The notes: generated from the sequence alone by a model not told the origin. A stretch of 64,000 bases of DNA from Deltaproteobacteria bacterium (GCA_021794015.1 JAJYRQ010000014.1:1-64000), one strand, 5' to 3'. Positions 13,844 through 23,530 are shown, counted from the first letter of the stretch. Made by a program: numbers and translations.

Positions 13844-15631
13844 TCAATCGGTAATCTCGACGTCAAGGTGCGGCGGGGGGCGCAAGAGCGCCACGCTTGC
13901 GCCTTCGCGCCCGATGATGAGCGGGTGCGGCGCCAGCGCTTTCTGGTAGCCGGCCAGCAGCGAACGGTCCACGATCAAGACCACGCAACTTGAGTCGTGC
14001 CAAAGCTTTAGCATCGCGGCGCGGTCGGCGATAAAGCTGGCCCGGGCCCCGGGGCTGCCGGCAAACGGCGCCAGTTCACCCCGGTAGCCGACCAGCGCCT
14101 CGCGCCAGCCGGTATAGAAGGGCAGCGACTGCAAAAAGCGGCGGTCGGAGGCCAGCAGGCAGCCGGGCTTTAGATGCGGCTTGATGATCCGTGCCAGACG
14201 CCGGCAGGTGTAAATCGGCGCCATCGCCGCCCGCGCCCGCATCCCGCCGGCAAGCGCAATGGCCACCCCGGCCGCGGCGGCGCCGGCCGCCACCCGGCGC
14301 AAAGCCCCCGGCCAAAAGCGCGTGCCGGCCGCCGCAATGAGCCCGCCGGCGAAAAGCCCCGCGCCCACCAAAATGCCTTCTTTGATCAACACCGGCGGCA
14401 GCCGGCCGGCGAAGACCGCAAGTCCTATCCCGGCCGAAAGCGCCAGCGCCAGGTTGGAGGCGGCAAAGCCGTAAAGCAGCCGGCGGGCGCGCGCCGGGCC
14501 GAGCGCCGGGAGCCGGTCCAGGCCTCGCCCGGCGAGCAGCGCCAGGGCGGGCAGCGCCGGCAAAACGTAAGCGCCGAGCTTCGAGGGGGTAAGCGAAAAA
14601 AAGCCGATGACCACGCAGCACCAGATGAGCAAGTAGCGGATCGCTTCGCGTTCCCGCAAAGGCAGCTCCGGCTCGCTGCGGCCCAGGAGCCCCGGCGCCA
14701 GCGGCGCAAAGTAGAGCCAGGGCCAACTGCCCGCTAGAGCCACCAGCGCCGGGAAATAGGGACCCCAGCGGTGTTCCGTGCCGGCAAGATAACGATGGAG
14801 GTGCTCGTGGAGCAGAAAAAAAGCGAGAAAACCCGGATTGCGCCGCGCCGCAAGCACAAACCACGGCGCAACCACCACAAGATAGACCAGCGCGCAGCCA
14901 AGCCACGGCAACGAGCGCAGGCGGCTCAGCCGGCGCTCGACAGCCAGATGCAACAGCAGCGCACCGCCCACCAGTACCAGCGCCACCGGCCCCTTGGTCA
15001 GCGTCCCAAGCGCCAGCATCAGCGCGCCGCCCAGCGCCCAGCGCCGCCGCGCCGCGCCGTCGGACGGTGCCTTGGCTTCGCCTCGCAGCGCCAGATAGAA
15101 GGCGCCAAACGCCGCGGTGGTGAAAAAGGCCAGCCCCGGGTCGAGCGTTGCAAACCGGGCGTAGCCGAAAAAGAGCGGACTTAGGCCAAGCGCCAGCGCC
15201 GCCCAAAGGCCGGCGACCGGGCCGAACATGGCCTCGCCAATCGCCTCGGTCACGACCACCTGGCCGACGCTGAAGAGCGCATCCGGCAGCCGGACCGCCA
15301 GCTCGCCGGGGCCAAGGAGGCGAACCGCCCCGGCCGTTATCCAGTAGATGAGCGGCGGCTTCTCGAAGTAGCGTACCCAGTCGTTGCGGGGGGTTACGTA
15401 GTCGGCGCGCTGGACCATCTCGCGGGCGATCTCCGCGTAGCGGCCTTCGTCCGGTTCCCAAAGCGCCGGCCGCCCGAGGCCGGGAAAGTAGAGCAGCCAG
15501 GCCATCAGCGCGCAGATGGCAAGCCGCCGGGGAAAAGTCGCCAAGGGAGCAAAGCTGAGGCACCGAGCGGTCGCAGGCGCGGCTGGCGGCGGCGTAAGCG
15601 TCCCGGCGCGGTCTGAATAGCGGGCCTGCAT
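13844..15631 (-). CDS. PMT/ArnT-family glycosyltransferase 1
   Basis: This 595-residue polytopic inner-membrane protein of the GT-C fold (glycosyltransferase family 39/83) would transfer a sugar from a polyprenyl-phosphate donor to a lipid, glycan or protein on the periplasmic side. The diagnostic first-loop acidic motif is intact (WEPDEGRYAEIAREM, about residues 58-72), followed by YFEKPPLIYW, and many hydrophobic segments run to about residue 470. The remaining C-terminal part is a soluble periplasmic region. It is the most canonical of three related proteins between 13.8 and 21.2 kb. The acceptor cannot be deduced. Confidence 0.85.
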   Translation of the reverse strand: MQARYSDRAGTLTPPPAAPATARCLSFAPLATFPRRLAICALMAWLLYFPGLGRPALWEPDEGRYAEIAREMVQRADYVTPRNDWVRYFEKPPLIYWITAGAVRLLGPGELAVRLPDALFSVGQVVVTEAIGEAMFGPVAGLWAALALGLSPLFFGYARFATLDPGLAFFTTAAFGAFYLALRGEAKAPSDGAARRRWALGGALMLALGTLTKGPVALVLVGGALLLHLAVERRLSRLRSLPWLGCALVYLVVVAPWFVLAARRNPGFLAFFLLHEHLHRYLAGTEHRWGPYFPALVALAGSWPWLYFAPLAPGLLGRSEPELPLREREAIRYLLIWCCVVIGFFSLTPSKLGAYVLPALPALALLAGRGLDRLPALGPARARRLLYGFAASNLALALSAGIGLAVFAGRLPPVLIKEGILVGAGLFAGGLIAAAGTRFWPGALRRVAAGAAAAGVAIALAGGMRARAAMAPIYTCRRLARIIKPHLKPGCLLASDRRFLQSLPFYTGWREALVGYRGELAPFAGSPGARASFIADRAAMLKLWHDSSCVVLIVDRSLLAGYQKALAPHPLIIGREGASVALLRPPPHLDVEITD

Positions 15632-15669
15632 GGCAGCGGCGCCTTAAGCAGCCTGGGCACGGTGGCCGG

Positions 15670-17628
15670 TTAATGCCACTGCTCCAGCCAGGCCTGGAAC
15701 ATCAGGACCGCCCAGAGGGTGAATTGGTGATTGCGCCGGCCTGACAGATGCTCGCTCCATTGGCGCCGTATCGGCTCGGGATGGAAAAAACCCTGCCGGC
15801 TAAGCCGCCGGGGATCGAGCAAGGCCTCGGCCCAGTCGCGCAGCGGGCCGCGCAGCCAGACGCCCACCGGGGCGCCAAACCCCATCTTGGGCCGCGCAAC
15901 CAGCCGGCGCGCAACGTAGCGGTCGAGCAGGCGGCGCAAAAGATGCTTGCCCAAACCGCCGCGAAACTTGAGCGAGAGCGGAAGCCGCAAGGCAAACTCG
16001 ACCACCCGATGGTCGAGAAACGGCATCCGCCCCTCCAGGCTTACACCCATGGTCGCGCGATCGGCCTTGACCAGAATATCTCCCGGCAGGTAGCTGACCA
16101 GGTCGAGGTACATCATGGCATCGATGAAATTGGCCAGCGCGGGCCGCTCGGCAGGGTCGTTCAGTATGGTGGGCGGCTCGGAGCCGTCGATCAGCAGCCC
16201 GTCGAGCGCCGAAGACGGCCAGTAGGACAGCAGGCCCAGATAGAGCGTCTCGGCGCCAGCGCAGTCGCCGAGCACCTCGGCCAGCTTGTGCAGCTTGTCG
16301 CCCCAGCGAACCTGCTTGAAGCGGGCCGGCAAAAACCGGTCGGGCAGGGCCATCAGGCGGTCCCACGCCTGCGGCGAGAACGCCGCAAGCAGGTCCGATG
16401 CGCCCCGGCGCATCGGGCGGGGCATCCAGCCGAAGCCGCGCCACAGCCGCAAAGCCTGCAGGTAGCGTTCATAGCCGCCGAACAGCTCGTCGCTGCCTTC
16501 GCCGGAAAGGGTGACGGTTACCGATTCCCGCGCCAGCCTCGCAACCAGGCAAGTCGGCACCTGCGAGTAGTCGGCAAACGGCTCGTCGAAGACTTCCGGC
16601 AGCCGCGCCACCAGCTCGCGCACCTCGCGGTCGGTCACGTAGAACTCGGTATGTTCGCTGCCCAGGTGCTCGGCCACGCGCCGGGCGTAGGGCGCCTCGT
16701 CATAGTTGGGATCGGCAAAGCCGATGGTGAAGGTTTTGACCGGATGGCCGGCCTGGCGCTGCATCAGGGCGAGCAGCAGCGAGGAATCGATCCCACCCGA
16801 AAGGAAGAGACCGAGCGGTACGTCGGCGATCATGCGCAGGCGGATGGCGTCGCACAAAAGCTCCTCGAGCCGTAAAAGCGCCTGCGCCTCGCCCTCGCGC
16901 CAAGGCTCGGCCGCCGCCTCGACCGCCGCCTGGCGCGCCGACCAGTAGGGCACCGGATGCGCGCCGCGGCCGTTGGCCCCCGCGCCGGGCGCTACGCTTA
17001 AGATGGTGCCGGGCGGCAGCTTGTAGACGCCGCGGTAGATCGAGTACGGCTCCAGGATGTAGCCGTAGCGCAAAAGCAGCGCCAGCGCCTGGCGGTCGAT
17101 GTCGGCGCAAAAGGCCGGGTTGGCGCGCAGCGTCTTCAGTTCCGAGCCGAACAGGAAGACGCCGTTCATCCAGCCGTAGTAAAGCGGCTTCTCCCCCAGC
17201 CGGTCGCGGGCCAGATACAGGGTGCGCGCCGCGCGATCCCAAAGCGCAAAGGCGAACATCCCGTTGAAGCGCGATACCGCCTGCGCGACGCCCCACTGCT
17301 CGATTGCGGCAAGCATCACCTCGGTGTCCGAGCGGGCGCGAAAGGCATGGCCATGGCGGGCCAGCTCGGCGCGCAGCTCCAGGAAGTTGTAAATCTCGCC
17401 GTTGAAGGTGATGACATAGCGGCCGCTGGAGGAAACCATCGGCTGATCGCCCTGGCGCGACAGCTCGACGATCGCCAGGCGCGAATTGCCCAGGCCGACG
17501 CCGGCCGCGCCGTCACTCCAGGCCTCCTGGTGGTCCGGCCCGCGATGGATGAGCGCCCGGGCCATCGACTTCAACACCGGCGGCGCGATTGCTTCGCCGC
17601 TTCCAATTACGCCAACGATTCCGCACAT
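15670..17628 (-). CDS. asnB: Glutamine-hydrolysing asparagine synthase
   Basis: The 652-residue enzyme has both domains. The N-terminal class II glutamine amidotransferase uses Cys2 (MCGIVG), with RGPD at 29-32, GNSRLAI at 47-53 and FNGEIYN at 75-81. The C-terminal synthetase has the ATP PP-loop LSGGIDSS (276-283), followed by EGSDELFGGY. It converts aspartate to asparagine. Enzymes of this class in polysaccharide gene clusters often amidate sugar acids or have unassigned roles, and the location between two membrane glycosyltransferases favours such a role. A lasso-peptide cyclase is a formal alternative because a lasso-like gene set lies 18 kb away, but the intact glutaminase Cys2 argues for ordinary asparagine-synthase chemistry. 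Confidence 0.9.
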   Translation of the reverse strand: MCGIVGVIGSGEAIAPPVLKSMARALIHRGPDHQEAWSDGAAGVGLGNSRLAIVELSRQGDQPMVSSSGRYVITFNGEIYNFLELRAELARHGHAFRARSDTEVMLAAIEQWGVAQAVSRFNGMFAFALWDRAARTLYLARDRLGEKPLYYGWMNGVFLFGSELKTLRANPAFCADIDRQALALLLRYGYILEPYSIYRGVYKLPPGTILSVAPGAGANGRGAHPVPYWSARQAAVEAAAEPWREGEAQALLRLEELLCDAIRLRMIADVPLGLFLSGGIDSSLLLALMQRQAGHPVKTFTIGFADPNYDEAPYARRVAEHLGSEHTEFYVTDREVRELVARLPEVFDEPFADYSQVPTCLVARLARESVTVTLSGEGSDELFGGYERYLQALRLWRGFGWMPRPMRRGASDLLAAFSPQAWDRLMALPDRFLPARFKQVRWGDKLHKLAEVLGDCAGAETLYLGLLSYWPSSALDGLLIDGSEPPTILNDPAERPALANFIDAMMYLDLVSYLPGDILVKADRATMGVSLEGRMPFLDHRVVEFALRLPLSLKFRGGLGKHLLRRLLDRYVARRLVARPKMGFGAPVGVWLRGPLRDWAEALLDPRRLSRQGFFHPEPIRRQWSEHLSGRRNHQFTLWAVLMFQAWLEQWH

Positions 17629-17692
17629 CGGTCGGTCGATCGGTCGTTGCTTGAGCTTGCGGCCGCTCTCGGGGCCGGCTGCAACGCTTTAT

Positions 17693-19495
17693 TCAGCGTA
17701 CACCAGCGGGCGGCGCGGCGCGCCCGACGGCAGCGGGCCGTGATGCAGCCGGGCGGGGCCGGCCGGCATCGGTCTTTTCCAGCAGGACCAGGCCGCCGCT
17801 TCCGTCAAGTTCGGTCGGCCCGCTTTGCAGCGCCGGGCGAAAGCCGCCGAGCGCGCCGGCCGGCCGGTGGTCGTAAAGCCGGCGGGTTGCAATTAGGTAA
17901 TCAAAGCGCGGGTCGGGCGGCGCCGCGGCGTCCAAGATGGGGATGCGCCGGCGGCCGTAGAAGGCAACTTCGTAATTGACGCTGCCGAGATAGGCGATTG
18001 GCGCGCCGTCGGCAAGGCGCATCACCTGGCGGGTAAAACCCTTTAGCGTGAGCGTCTCGGCTATGGCCGGGACGAAGAAAAGCTCGGCCGTTGCCGCCAC
18101 GGCCACCATCAGCGCCGCAACGAGCACCGGCAAGCTGCGCGGGGATTGGCGCATGCCAACCAGCAGCGCGGCCAAGGCCAGCGTCAAAAGCGGCAACAGC
18201 CAGGAGAAAAAACGATGCGTCCCGGCCAGAGCGCCCAGGTTGGTCGCCAGCCCGGGCACGACGATTCGCACCCGGACAAGCAACTGCGCAAGCCGGTCCG
18301 GTTGATGCTCTGCCAGGAACAGCGCCGTTAGCCCGACAACTCCGATTGCCAGAAATAGAACCCCAAACAACAGGGGCAGAAACTTAAGCCACCGCGCCGG
18401 CCCGACCGCAGCATTCGCCGACTCGACGATGAACCTCCCGGTCAGCGCTGCCAGCGCCGGATAAATGGCCAGCAGGTAGACGCCGCGCTTCTGATGGGCG
18501 AAGCCGTAAAAGACCAGCGCCACCGCGCACCAGACGGCCAGGTAGGCTGCGCGCGGCCCCGGCTTGCGCCCAAGCCGCCACAAAGCCGCCGGCAAAAACG
18601 CCGTCCAAGGAAAAAAACCAAGCCCCAGAGCCCCCAGCAGCCACAAAAAGGAGTGGGCGTGGCCGCCGCTGAAACGGGGGCTATAGAAATAGGCAAAAAC
18701 ATTCTCGCCAATCAGTTGGCGCCATACGAAAGCCCAACCGCCAACCGCGACCGCAGCGAAATACCAGCTCCCACCCAGCACCGCGACGATTGCCAGGCCC
18801 GCCAGCGGATGAAACGGAGCGCAAAAGATGGACCGCCGCTCAAGCCGGCTCCAGACCAATACCGTTGCGGCCGGCAAGAGAAGACCGAGCGGTCCCTTGC
18901 TCAGAACCGCGCCCGCCAGCGCCAGGTAGAAAAGATACCAGCGCCGGCTGAGCCCCTCGGCCAGCAGCAAAAACTGGAAAAAAGCGGCCTCGAGAAAAAA
19001 CGTAAGCGTCATGTCCACCCGCGCCCCGGTCGCCGCCTGCAGGTACTGAAGATTGGTCCCGAGAATCACGGCTGCCGCCAGGCCGCAGTCGGCGCCAAAC
19101 AGCCGGCTCACATAGCCGTAGCAAAGCAGCATCGCCAGAACCGCCAGTACGGCCGACGGCAGCCGCATTGTCAGTTCGCTGACGCCGCCGGCTGGCCGGG
19201 CGGCCAGCGCCGCCAGCCAGCGCATCAGCGGCGGCTTAAACGGCATCTCCACCAGCGGCCGGTGCGCCAGGATGAAACCGCGCCCGCTCACCACGTCGAT
19301 TACGGTCACGCCCTCGCGCGGCTCGCCCTTGGTGTACATCGGATGGCCCAGGCGAATGAAAAAAAGTGCCAGGCCAAGGCCGATGAGAAGCGGAACGGCG
19401 TGGCGCGGCGCCGACGGAAGACGGCAAAGCGGCACTTTCGCGCCGGGCGCGCCCTGGGCCGCGGTGCTGTCGGGTGCTCCGATGATGCCGCTCAT
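17693..19495 (-). CDS. PMT/ArnT-family glycosyltransferase 2
   Basis: The protein has 600 residues with about a dozen hydrophobic segments and a soluble C-terminus. It keeps the family layout: a short cytoplasmic N-terminus, a first membrane helix (LIGLGLALFFIRLG), then an acidic loop motif (YTKGEPREGVTV), then EMPFKPPLMRW. The acidic motif differs from the DEGRY of glycosyltransferase 1, so donor handling may differ. It overlaps the third glycosyltransferase by 4 nt, so the two are co-transcribed. Substrate unknown. Confidence 0.8.
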   Translation of the reverse strand: MSGIIGAPDSTAAQGAPGAKVPLCRLPSAPRHAVPLLIGLGLALFFIRLGHPMYTKGEPREGVTVIDVVSGRGFILAHRPLVEMPFKPPLMRWLAALAARPAGGVSELTMRLPSAVLAVLAMLLCYGYVSRLFGADCGLAAAVILGTNLQYLQAATGARVDMTLTFFLEAAFFQFLLLAEGLSRRWYLFYLALAGAVLSKGPLGLLLPAATVLVWSRLERRSIFCAPFHPLAGLAIVAVLGGSWYFAAVAVGGWAFVWRQLIGENVFAYFYSPRFSGGHAHSFLWLLGALGLGFFPWTAFLPAALWRLGRKPGPRAAYLAVWCAVALVFYGFAHQKRGVYLLAIYPALAALTGRFIVESANAAVGPARWLKFLPLLFGVLFLAIGVVGLTALFLAEHQPDRLAQLLVRVRIVVPGLATNLGALAGTHRFFSWLLPLLTLALAALLVGMRQSPRSLPVLVAALMVAVAATAELFFVPAIAETLTLKGFTRQVMRLADGAPIAYLGSVNYEVAFYGRRRIPILDAAAPPDPRFDYLIATRRLYDHRPAGALGGFRPALQSGPTELDGSGGLVLLEKTDAGRPRPAASRPAAVGRAAPPAGVR

Positions 19496-21174
19496 CGGGC
19501 GCTGCTTGCGGACGAACCGCCGGTGGCTGGCCCGGGCCGCCCGCCGGCAGAGGGGAGCGGCGGCGCAGGCATTGCGCCAACGGCCGGCCCGGCGCCGGAG
19601 CCGATTGCCATCAACACCAGCGGATCGTTGCCGTTGGCAATAGTCAGCACGGGCCGGGCTTTAAGCAGGCCGGGATGGGCGGCCAGCAGCCTGGCCGAGG
19701 TCAGCATATAGCCGGAGGCGCCGCCTGCCTGCGCAGGTAGGCGGCCGGGCGGCGCGGCCAGCGCCGGAGTGTCGCGGTCGAGGTAAAAGCGCAGCGCCTC
19801 CGGCAAGGTGATGTCGTAGGTGAACAGTGGGGCGTTGGGCGCGACGACGCGGTTGATCTCCTCGGCCGGCCGGCGAAAGCTCGGGCCGCCGCATTCGCGC
19901 GCCGCGCTGTACGGTTCGTAGAAGAAATTGAAGACCCAGAGCACGGCGCAAAGCCCCGCCACGCCGACAACGGCGCGCCGGCCATAGCGCGGCGCCAGCA
20001 CCCGGGTCGTCCACCACGCTGCGAGCACCGCCATCGCAGGCCAGAGCGGCAGCAGGTAGGAGTTGCGTTTGTAGGCGGCAAGCGAAAAGAAAACCACCGT
20101 TACCAGCCAGAAGATCGCAAGAAAGCGCATCTCGGAGGCCAGCGAGCCCCGCGCCGGCGCGCCGACCCCGCTTTGGCCGGCACGCGATGCCGGCCAAAGC
20201 GCGGCAACCACTGCTCCCAAGGCCACAAGGCTAAGCGGCCCTGAGCCGAACAGTATCGGCTCGACGTAATACCAGACAGGCATCCGGCCCAACCCGCCGA
20301 AGAAGCGCCCGAAGTTTTCGCTGCCGATCTGCTGATTCAAAAATGAGTGGCGCTGGCCAACCAGGCAGGCTAGGTGCCAACTCGATGCCACGGCAAGGCC
20401 GAACAGCAGCGCAACCGGGCGCAGCAGCGTCCACAACCGTCGCCGGCGTGCGGGCGCCCCCAGCAAAAACAGCCCCATCGCAAGCCCCGGAAGCAGCGCC
20501 CCAAGCGGTCCCTTGGCCAGCACCGCGAGAGCCATCGTCAGGACCAGCAGCCAGCGCGCCACCCGCTCGGCCGCCCGTCGGCCCGGGTCTTGTGAAAACC
20601 ACCAGAGAAAAGTGAAGAGCGAGAGCCCCTCGAAAAACGCAAGCGTCATATCCACCCGGCCAAACCGCCCCTGGTTGACGTACTGGTGGGAGGCCAGCAG
20701 CACGGCGCCGGCCAGCAAACCGCCGGCGCTGCCCAAACGGCTGCGCGCAAACAGCATCGTCACGATCAAGCCGGCCAGCGCGTAGAACGCCGAGACAAGA
20801 CGCAGGTTGAAGGCGGTCACCCGGGAAAAGCCGGCCGCGCGGTCGAGCGCGACCGCGCTCCAGGAAAACAGCGGCGGCTTGGGGACCTCTTCCTGTATAG
20901 TTCCCCAGCACCGTCCACGAAACCGCGTCAAGTCCGTGTATAGCGCCGTGGCATTCTTCTGTGGCGGGAACCAAGGCTCGCGCTGCTCGACCATCTGCTG
21001 GACGGAAACGCCGTCAATTGCCTCGTTGCTGCTGCAAATCTCCGCCGTCCCCAGCCGGTGCAGCATGAGCACGCCGGCGAGCGCCAGCAGCGCCGCAAAG
21101 GCGGCCCAGAAGGCATAGGGCTGCGCCGGCCGGGCGCGCGCGCCCGGCCGGCGCAATTCTAGATCGTCCATCAC
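19492..21174 (-). CDS. PMT/ArnT-family glycosyltransferase 3
   Basis: This is a 560-residue polytopic membrane protein related to the two downstream genes. After the first helix (ALLALAGVLMLHRLG) the acidic loop reads SNEAIDGVSVQQMV, and EEVPKPPLFSW corresponds to the conserved KPPL motif. The loop carries extra residues (QKNATALYTDLTRFRGRC) not seen in the other two. It is the first gene of a run of four minus-strand genes. Three paralogs in tandem suggest sequential decoration of one surface glycan or lipid; no other polysaccharide synthesis genes adjoin. Confidence 0.8.
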   Translation of the reverse strand: MMDDLELRRPGARARPAQPYAFWAAFAALLALAGVLMLHRLGTAEICSSNEAIDGVSVQQMVEQREPWFPPQKNATALYTDLTRFRGRCWGTIQEEVPKPPLFSWSAVALDRAAGFSRVTAFNLRLVSAFYALAGLIVTMLFARSRLGSAGGLLAGAVLLASHQYVNQGRFGRVDMTLAFFEGLSLFTFLWWFSQDPGRRAAERVARWLLVLTMALAVLAKGPLGALLPGLAMGLFLLGAPARRRRLWTLLRPVALLFGLAVASSWHLACLVGQRHSFLNQQIGSENFGRFFGGLGRMPVWYYVEPILFGSGPLSLVALGAVVAALWPASRAGQSGVGAPARGSLASEMRFLAIFWLVTVVFFSLAAYKRNSYLLPLWPAMAVLAAWWTTRVLAPRYGRRAVVGVAGLCAVLWVFNFFYEPYSAARECGGPSFRRPAEEINRVVAPNAPLFTYDITLPEALRFYLDRDTPALAAPPGRLPAQAGGASGYMLTSARLLAAHPGLLKARPVLTIANGNDPLVLMAIGSGAGPAVGAMPAPPLPSAGGRPGPATGGSSASSAR

Positions 21175-21268
21175 GCAGTCGATTCTGCTTCAATCCTCAG
21201 CCAATCCAAAGATCGGCTGCAACGTGTTGGACGGATATAACGTGCGCGCCGGCAGCCCGCAAGTCCGA

Positions 21269-22507
21269 TCAGTCGTAGACTGCGAGCTCCCGACCGCGCG
21301 TTTCGGGCAGCGCCAACGCCGCCAGCACGATGATCGCGTAGGAAATTCCGGCGAACAGGCCGATCGCCCCCGCCAGCGACATCGAGGCGCTCAGCCGCCC
21401 CACCAGGGTAGGGAACAGCGCCCCCAGCGCGCGGCCGAAGTTGTAGCAGAAACCCTGCCCTGAACCGCGCACCCGGCTGGGAAACAGCTCGGTCATAAAC
21501 GGCCCCATACCGCTGAAAATCCCCGAGGCAAAAAATCCCAGCGGAAATCCCAGCACCAGCATCGCCCGGTTGCCGATCGGCAGGTAGGTGTAGGCTACCA
21601 CCGCCAGCGCCGAGCAGACGGCGAAAAGAAGAAAGTTCAAACGCCGCCCGATGAGATCCGTGAGATGCGCGCTCACCAAATAGCCGAGAAAGGAACCGAC
21701 GATCACCACCATCAGGTAGCTGCCGGTGTTGAACACCGAAAGATGCCGCACCGTCTTCAAGTAGGTCGGAAGCCAGATGGTGATCGCGTAATAGCCGCCC
21801 ATCGCGCCGGTGGAGAGCAGCGCAACCAGAATGGTCGTGGGCAGAAGACGAGGGGAGAAAATCTCCAAAAAGCCGCCGCCGCCCCGCTCGGCAACCTTCT
21901 GCCGGGTGGCCGTGGAAAGCTCCGGCTCATCGACAAAGCGCCGGATAAAAACAACCAGCAGCGCCGGCACGATGCCTAAAATGAACATCAGCCGCCAAGC
22001 CAGCGCCTGGTCAAGCAGCGCAAACAACACCGTGTAAAGCAGCGCCGCCAAAGCCCAGCCCACCGCCCAGGCGCTCTGCACGAAGCCAACCGCCTTGCCC
22101 CGATGCTCGCGCCGGATCACCTCGCCCATCAGGACCGAGCCGGTGGCCCATTCGCCGCCAAAACCCAGCCCCTGCAGGCTGCGCGTAACAAGCAACTGGT
22201 CGAACGAGTGGGTAAGCCCGCTCAAAAAAGTGAACAGCGCAAACCAGGCAACCGTCACCTGGAGCATCCGTACGCGCCCGAAACGGTCGCTCAACAGGCC
22301 GGCCAGCCAGCCGCCAATCGAGGAGGTGATCAAGGCCGCGGTTCCCAGCGCACCGGCCTGCGTATTGGTGATGTGCCAGAGCGCTACCAGGGCCGGAATC
22401 GCGAAGCTGTAAACCTGGACATCCAGCGCATCAAGCGCCCAGCCGCCAAAACAAGCCCAGAACGTGCGCCGCTCCGCCTTGGAAAGCTCACCGAACCAGC
22501 CAAACAT
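21269..22507 (-). CDS. MFS transporter, metabolite:proton symporter type
   Basis: This 412-residue, twelve-helix transporter belongs to the major facilitator superfamily. The start region WALDALDVQVYSFAIPAL and the loop motif GWLAGLLSDRFGRVR are typical of the sugar-acid/aromatic-acid and sialate symporter branch, as are LGFGGEWATGSVLMGEV and the C-terminal LPETRGREL. It would import an organic acid with protons, or possibly export one. ATG 22507 has AGGAGGT 7 nt upstream, so the upstream extension is not used. It is a single-gene unit. Confidence 0.88.
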   Translation of the reverse strand: MFGWFGELSKAERRTFWACFGGWALDALDVQVYSFAIPALVALWHITNTQAGALGTAALITSSIGGWLAGLLSDRFGRVRMLQVTVAWFALFTFLSGLTHSFDQLLVTRSLQGLGFGGEWATGSVLMGEVIRREHRGKAVGFVQSAWAVGWALAALLYTVLFALLDQALAWRLMFILGIVPALLVVFIRRFVDEPELSTATRQKVAERGGGGFLEIFSPRLLPTTILVALLSTGAMGGYYAITIWLPTYLKTVRHLSVFNTGSYLMVVIVGSFLGYLVSAHLTDLIGRRLNFLLFAVCSALAVVAYTYLPIGNRAMLVLGFPLGFFASGIFSGMGPFMTELFPSRVRGSGQGFCYNFGRALGALFPTLVGRLSASMSLAGAIGLFAGISYAIIVLAALALPETRGRELAVYD

Positions 22508-22671
22508 CACGCGCACCTCCTTGCGTAAAAGCATCCGGGTTGCGCGGCAACGGCGCACGCAACCGGCCGGCGGCGCCGGCGCCGCCGCTTGCGCGCAAGC
22601 TTAGGACAGTTGGCACCGGCGGCGCCAGCGCCGCCGGACCCGCTTGACAGCGGGGCGCAATTTCATGAAGA

Positions 22672-22686
22672 TGAAACTCATTCTCA
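22672..22686. promoter_or_regulatory. Fur-box-like operator before the cupredoxin operon
   Basis: TGAAACTCATTCTCA matches the classical 15-bp Fur core (TGATAATCATTATCA) at 12 of 15 positions by eye and is an inverted repeat. It lies 27 nt before the chosen ATG of the cupredoxin gene, where a repressor would block transcription. It implies iron-responsive control of the three-gene operon. Confidence 0.5.
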
Positions 22687-22712
22687 TAATCATGGAGGCA
22701 ACGAAACCTGTA

Positions 22713-23048
22713 ATGAAAAGCGCAGCCTATGGCGTAATTGCCGCGATGCTTTTATTAGCTGCGGCGCAGCCGGCGCAGGCCGCCAACTACGCGGCACGCA
22801 TCCAATTCCGGCACGGCCATTTCGAACCGCAAAGGCTCACCGTGCCGGCTCGCCAGCCGCTTACCCTCCGGGTCGTCAACCAGAGCCGGCGGGCGATCGA
22901 ATTCGAAAGCTTCAAGCTTAACCGCGAGCGGGTGGTTGCGCCGGGCAGGACGATCACGCTCTACCTGCCGGCGTTGGAGCCTGGCCGCTATGACTTCTAT
23001 GACGATTTTCACCAGGAGGTGCCTGCCGGGGAGATCGTCGCCCAATGA
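22713..23048 (+). CDS. Periplasmic cupredoxin-like protein
   Basis: The 111-residue exported protein has a signal peptide (MKSAAYG, Leu/Ala core, cleavage at AQA) and a single beta-sandwich domain of the Cupredoxin_1 type. The signature block is ESFKLNRERVVAPGRTITLY followed by LPALEPGRYDFYDDFHQEVPAG. The family occurs with ferrous iron permeases and haem-binding partners. The usual mononuclear copper ligands are not evident, so it may be structural or bind metal differently. ATG 22713 is preferred over upstream ATGs because it directly precedes the signal peptide, GGAGG lies 14 nt upstream, and the earlier starts overlap a Fur-box-like site. Its stop overlaps the next start (ATGA). Confidence 0.75.
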   Translation: MKSAAYGVIAAMLLLAAAQPAQAANYAARIQFRHGHFEPQRLTVPARQPLTLRVVNQSRRAIEFESFKLNRERVVAPGRTITLYLPALEPGRYDFYDDFHQEVPAGEIVAQ

Positions 23049-23530
23049 GCGCGAGGGTCCGGCGCGCAACAAAGCCGCAGGCGCTAAGGGTTGCAGGATG
23101 GGCAGCGCTGGCGGGGATCGGGGCCGCGGCGTTTGCGGCGCCGGCGGGTGGGCCAGCACCGCGCGCCGATTCTGTGGGCGCCAGCGCCTTGCCGGCGCCG
23201 CCTAAAGTTGCTGCGCTTTTGCGCCGGGCCTGTTACGACTGCCATTCCAACGAAACCCGCTGGCCGTGGTACAGCCGAATCGCGCCTTTGTCCTGGCGAA
23301 TCGCCCGCGACGTGGAGCGGGGGCGCCAGGAACTCAACTTTTCAGCGTGGGGCGACTACTACGCCGCCACCCGCAGGCGAAAGCTTAAGTGGATTGGCAG
23401 AGCGGTCGAGAACGGCACGATGCCACCGTTTCTTTACTGCGTGACGCATCCCGGGGCGCGCCTTACCAGGGAGCAGCGGGCCGCGATCGTCGAGTGGGTC
23501 GAGCGCGCGCTTGCGCGGCAGAGGCCATGA
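23045..23530 (+). CDS. Haem-binding-domain protein (single CxxCH)
   Basis: This 161-residue protein has one hydrophobic N-terminal export segment (about 16-32) and a haem-binding domain of the Haem_bd family. The haem c motif is C63-Y-D-C66-H67, followed by SNETRWPWYSRIAPLSW, the family signature, then GRQELNFSAW and NGTMPPFLY, where the Met could be the distal ligand. It is probably a periplasmic electron carrier. It is coupled by 4-nt overlaps to the cupredoxin gene before it and the outer-membrane protein gene after it. Confidence 0.85.
   Translation: MSARVRRATKPQALRVAGWAALAGIGAAAFAAPAGGPAPRADSVGASALPAPPKVAALLRRACYDCHSNETRWPWYSRIAPLSWRIARDVERGRQELNFSAWGDYYAATRRRKLKWIGRAVENGTMPPFLYCVTHPGARLTREQRAAIVEWVERALARQRP

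Noticed and set aside
14076..15563. A 495-codon frame on the same strand as glycosyltransferase 1, in another phase
   Set aside because: Ala/Gly/Arg-rich shadow of the real frame, without membrane helices or motifs.
15670..17628. Asparagine synthase as the lasso-peptide cyclase of the 34-37 kb set
   Set aside because: The protein keeps the N-terminal catalytic Cys2 of a glutamine-using asparagine synthase and lies 18 kb away among glycosyltransferases.
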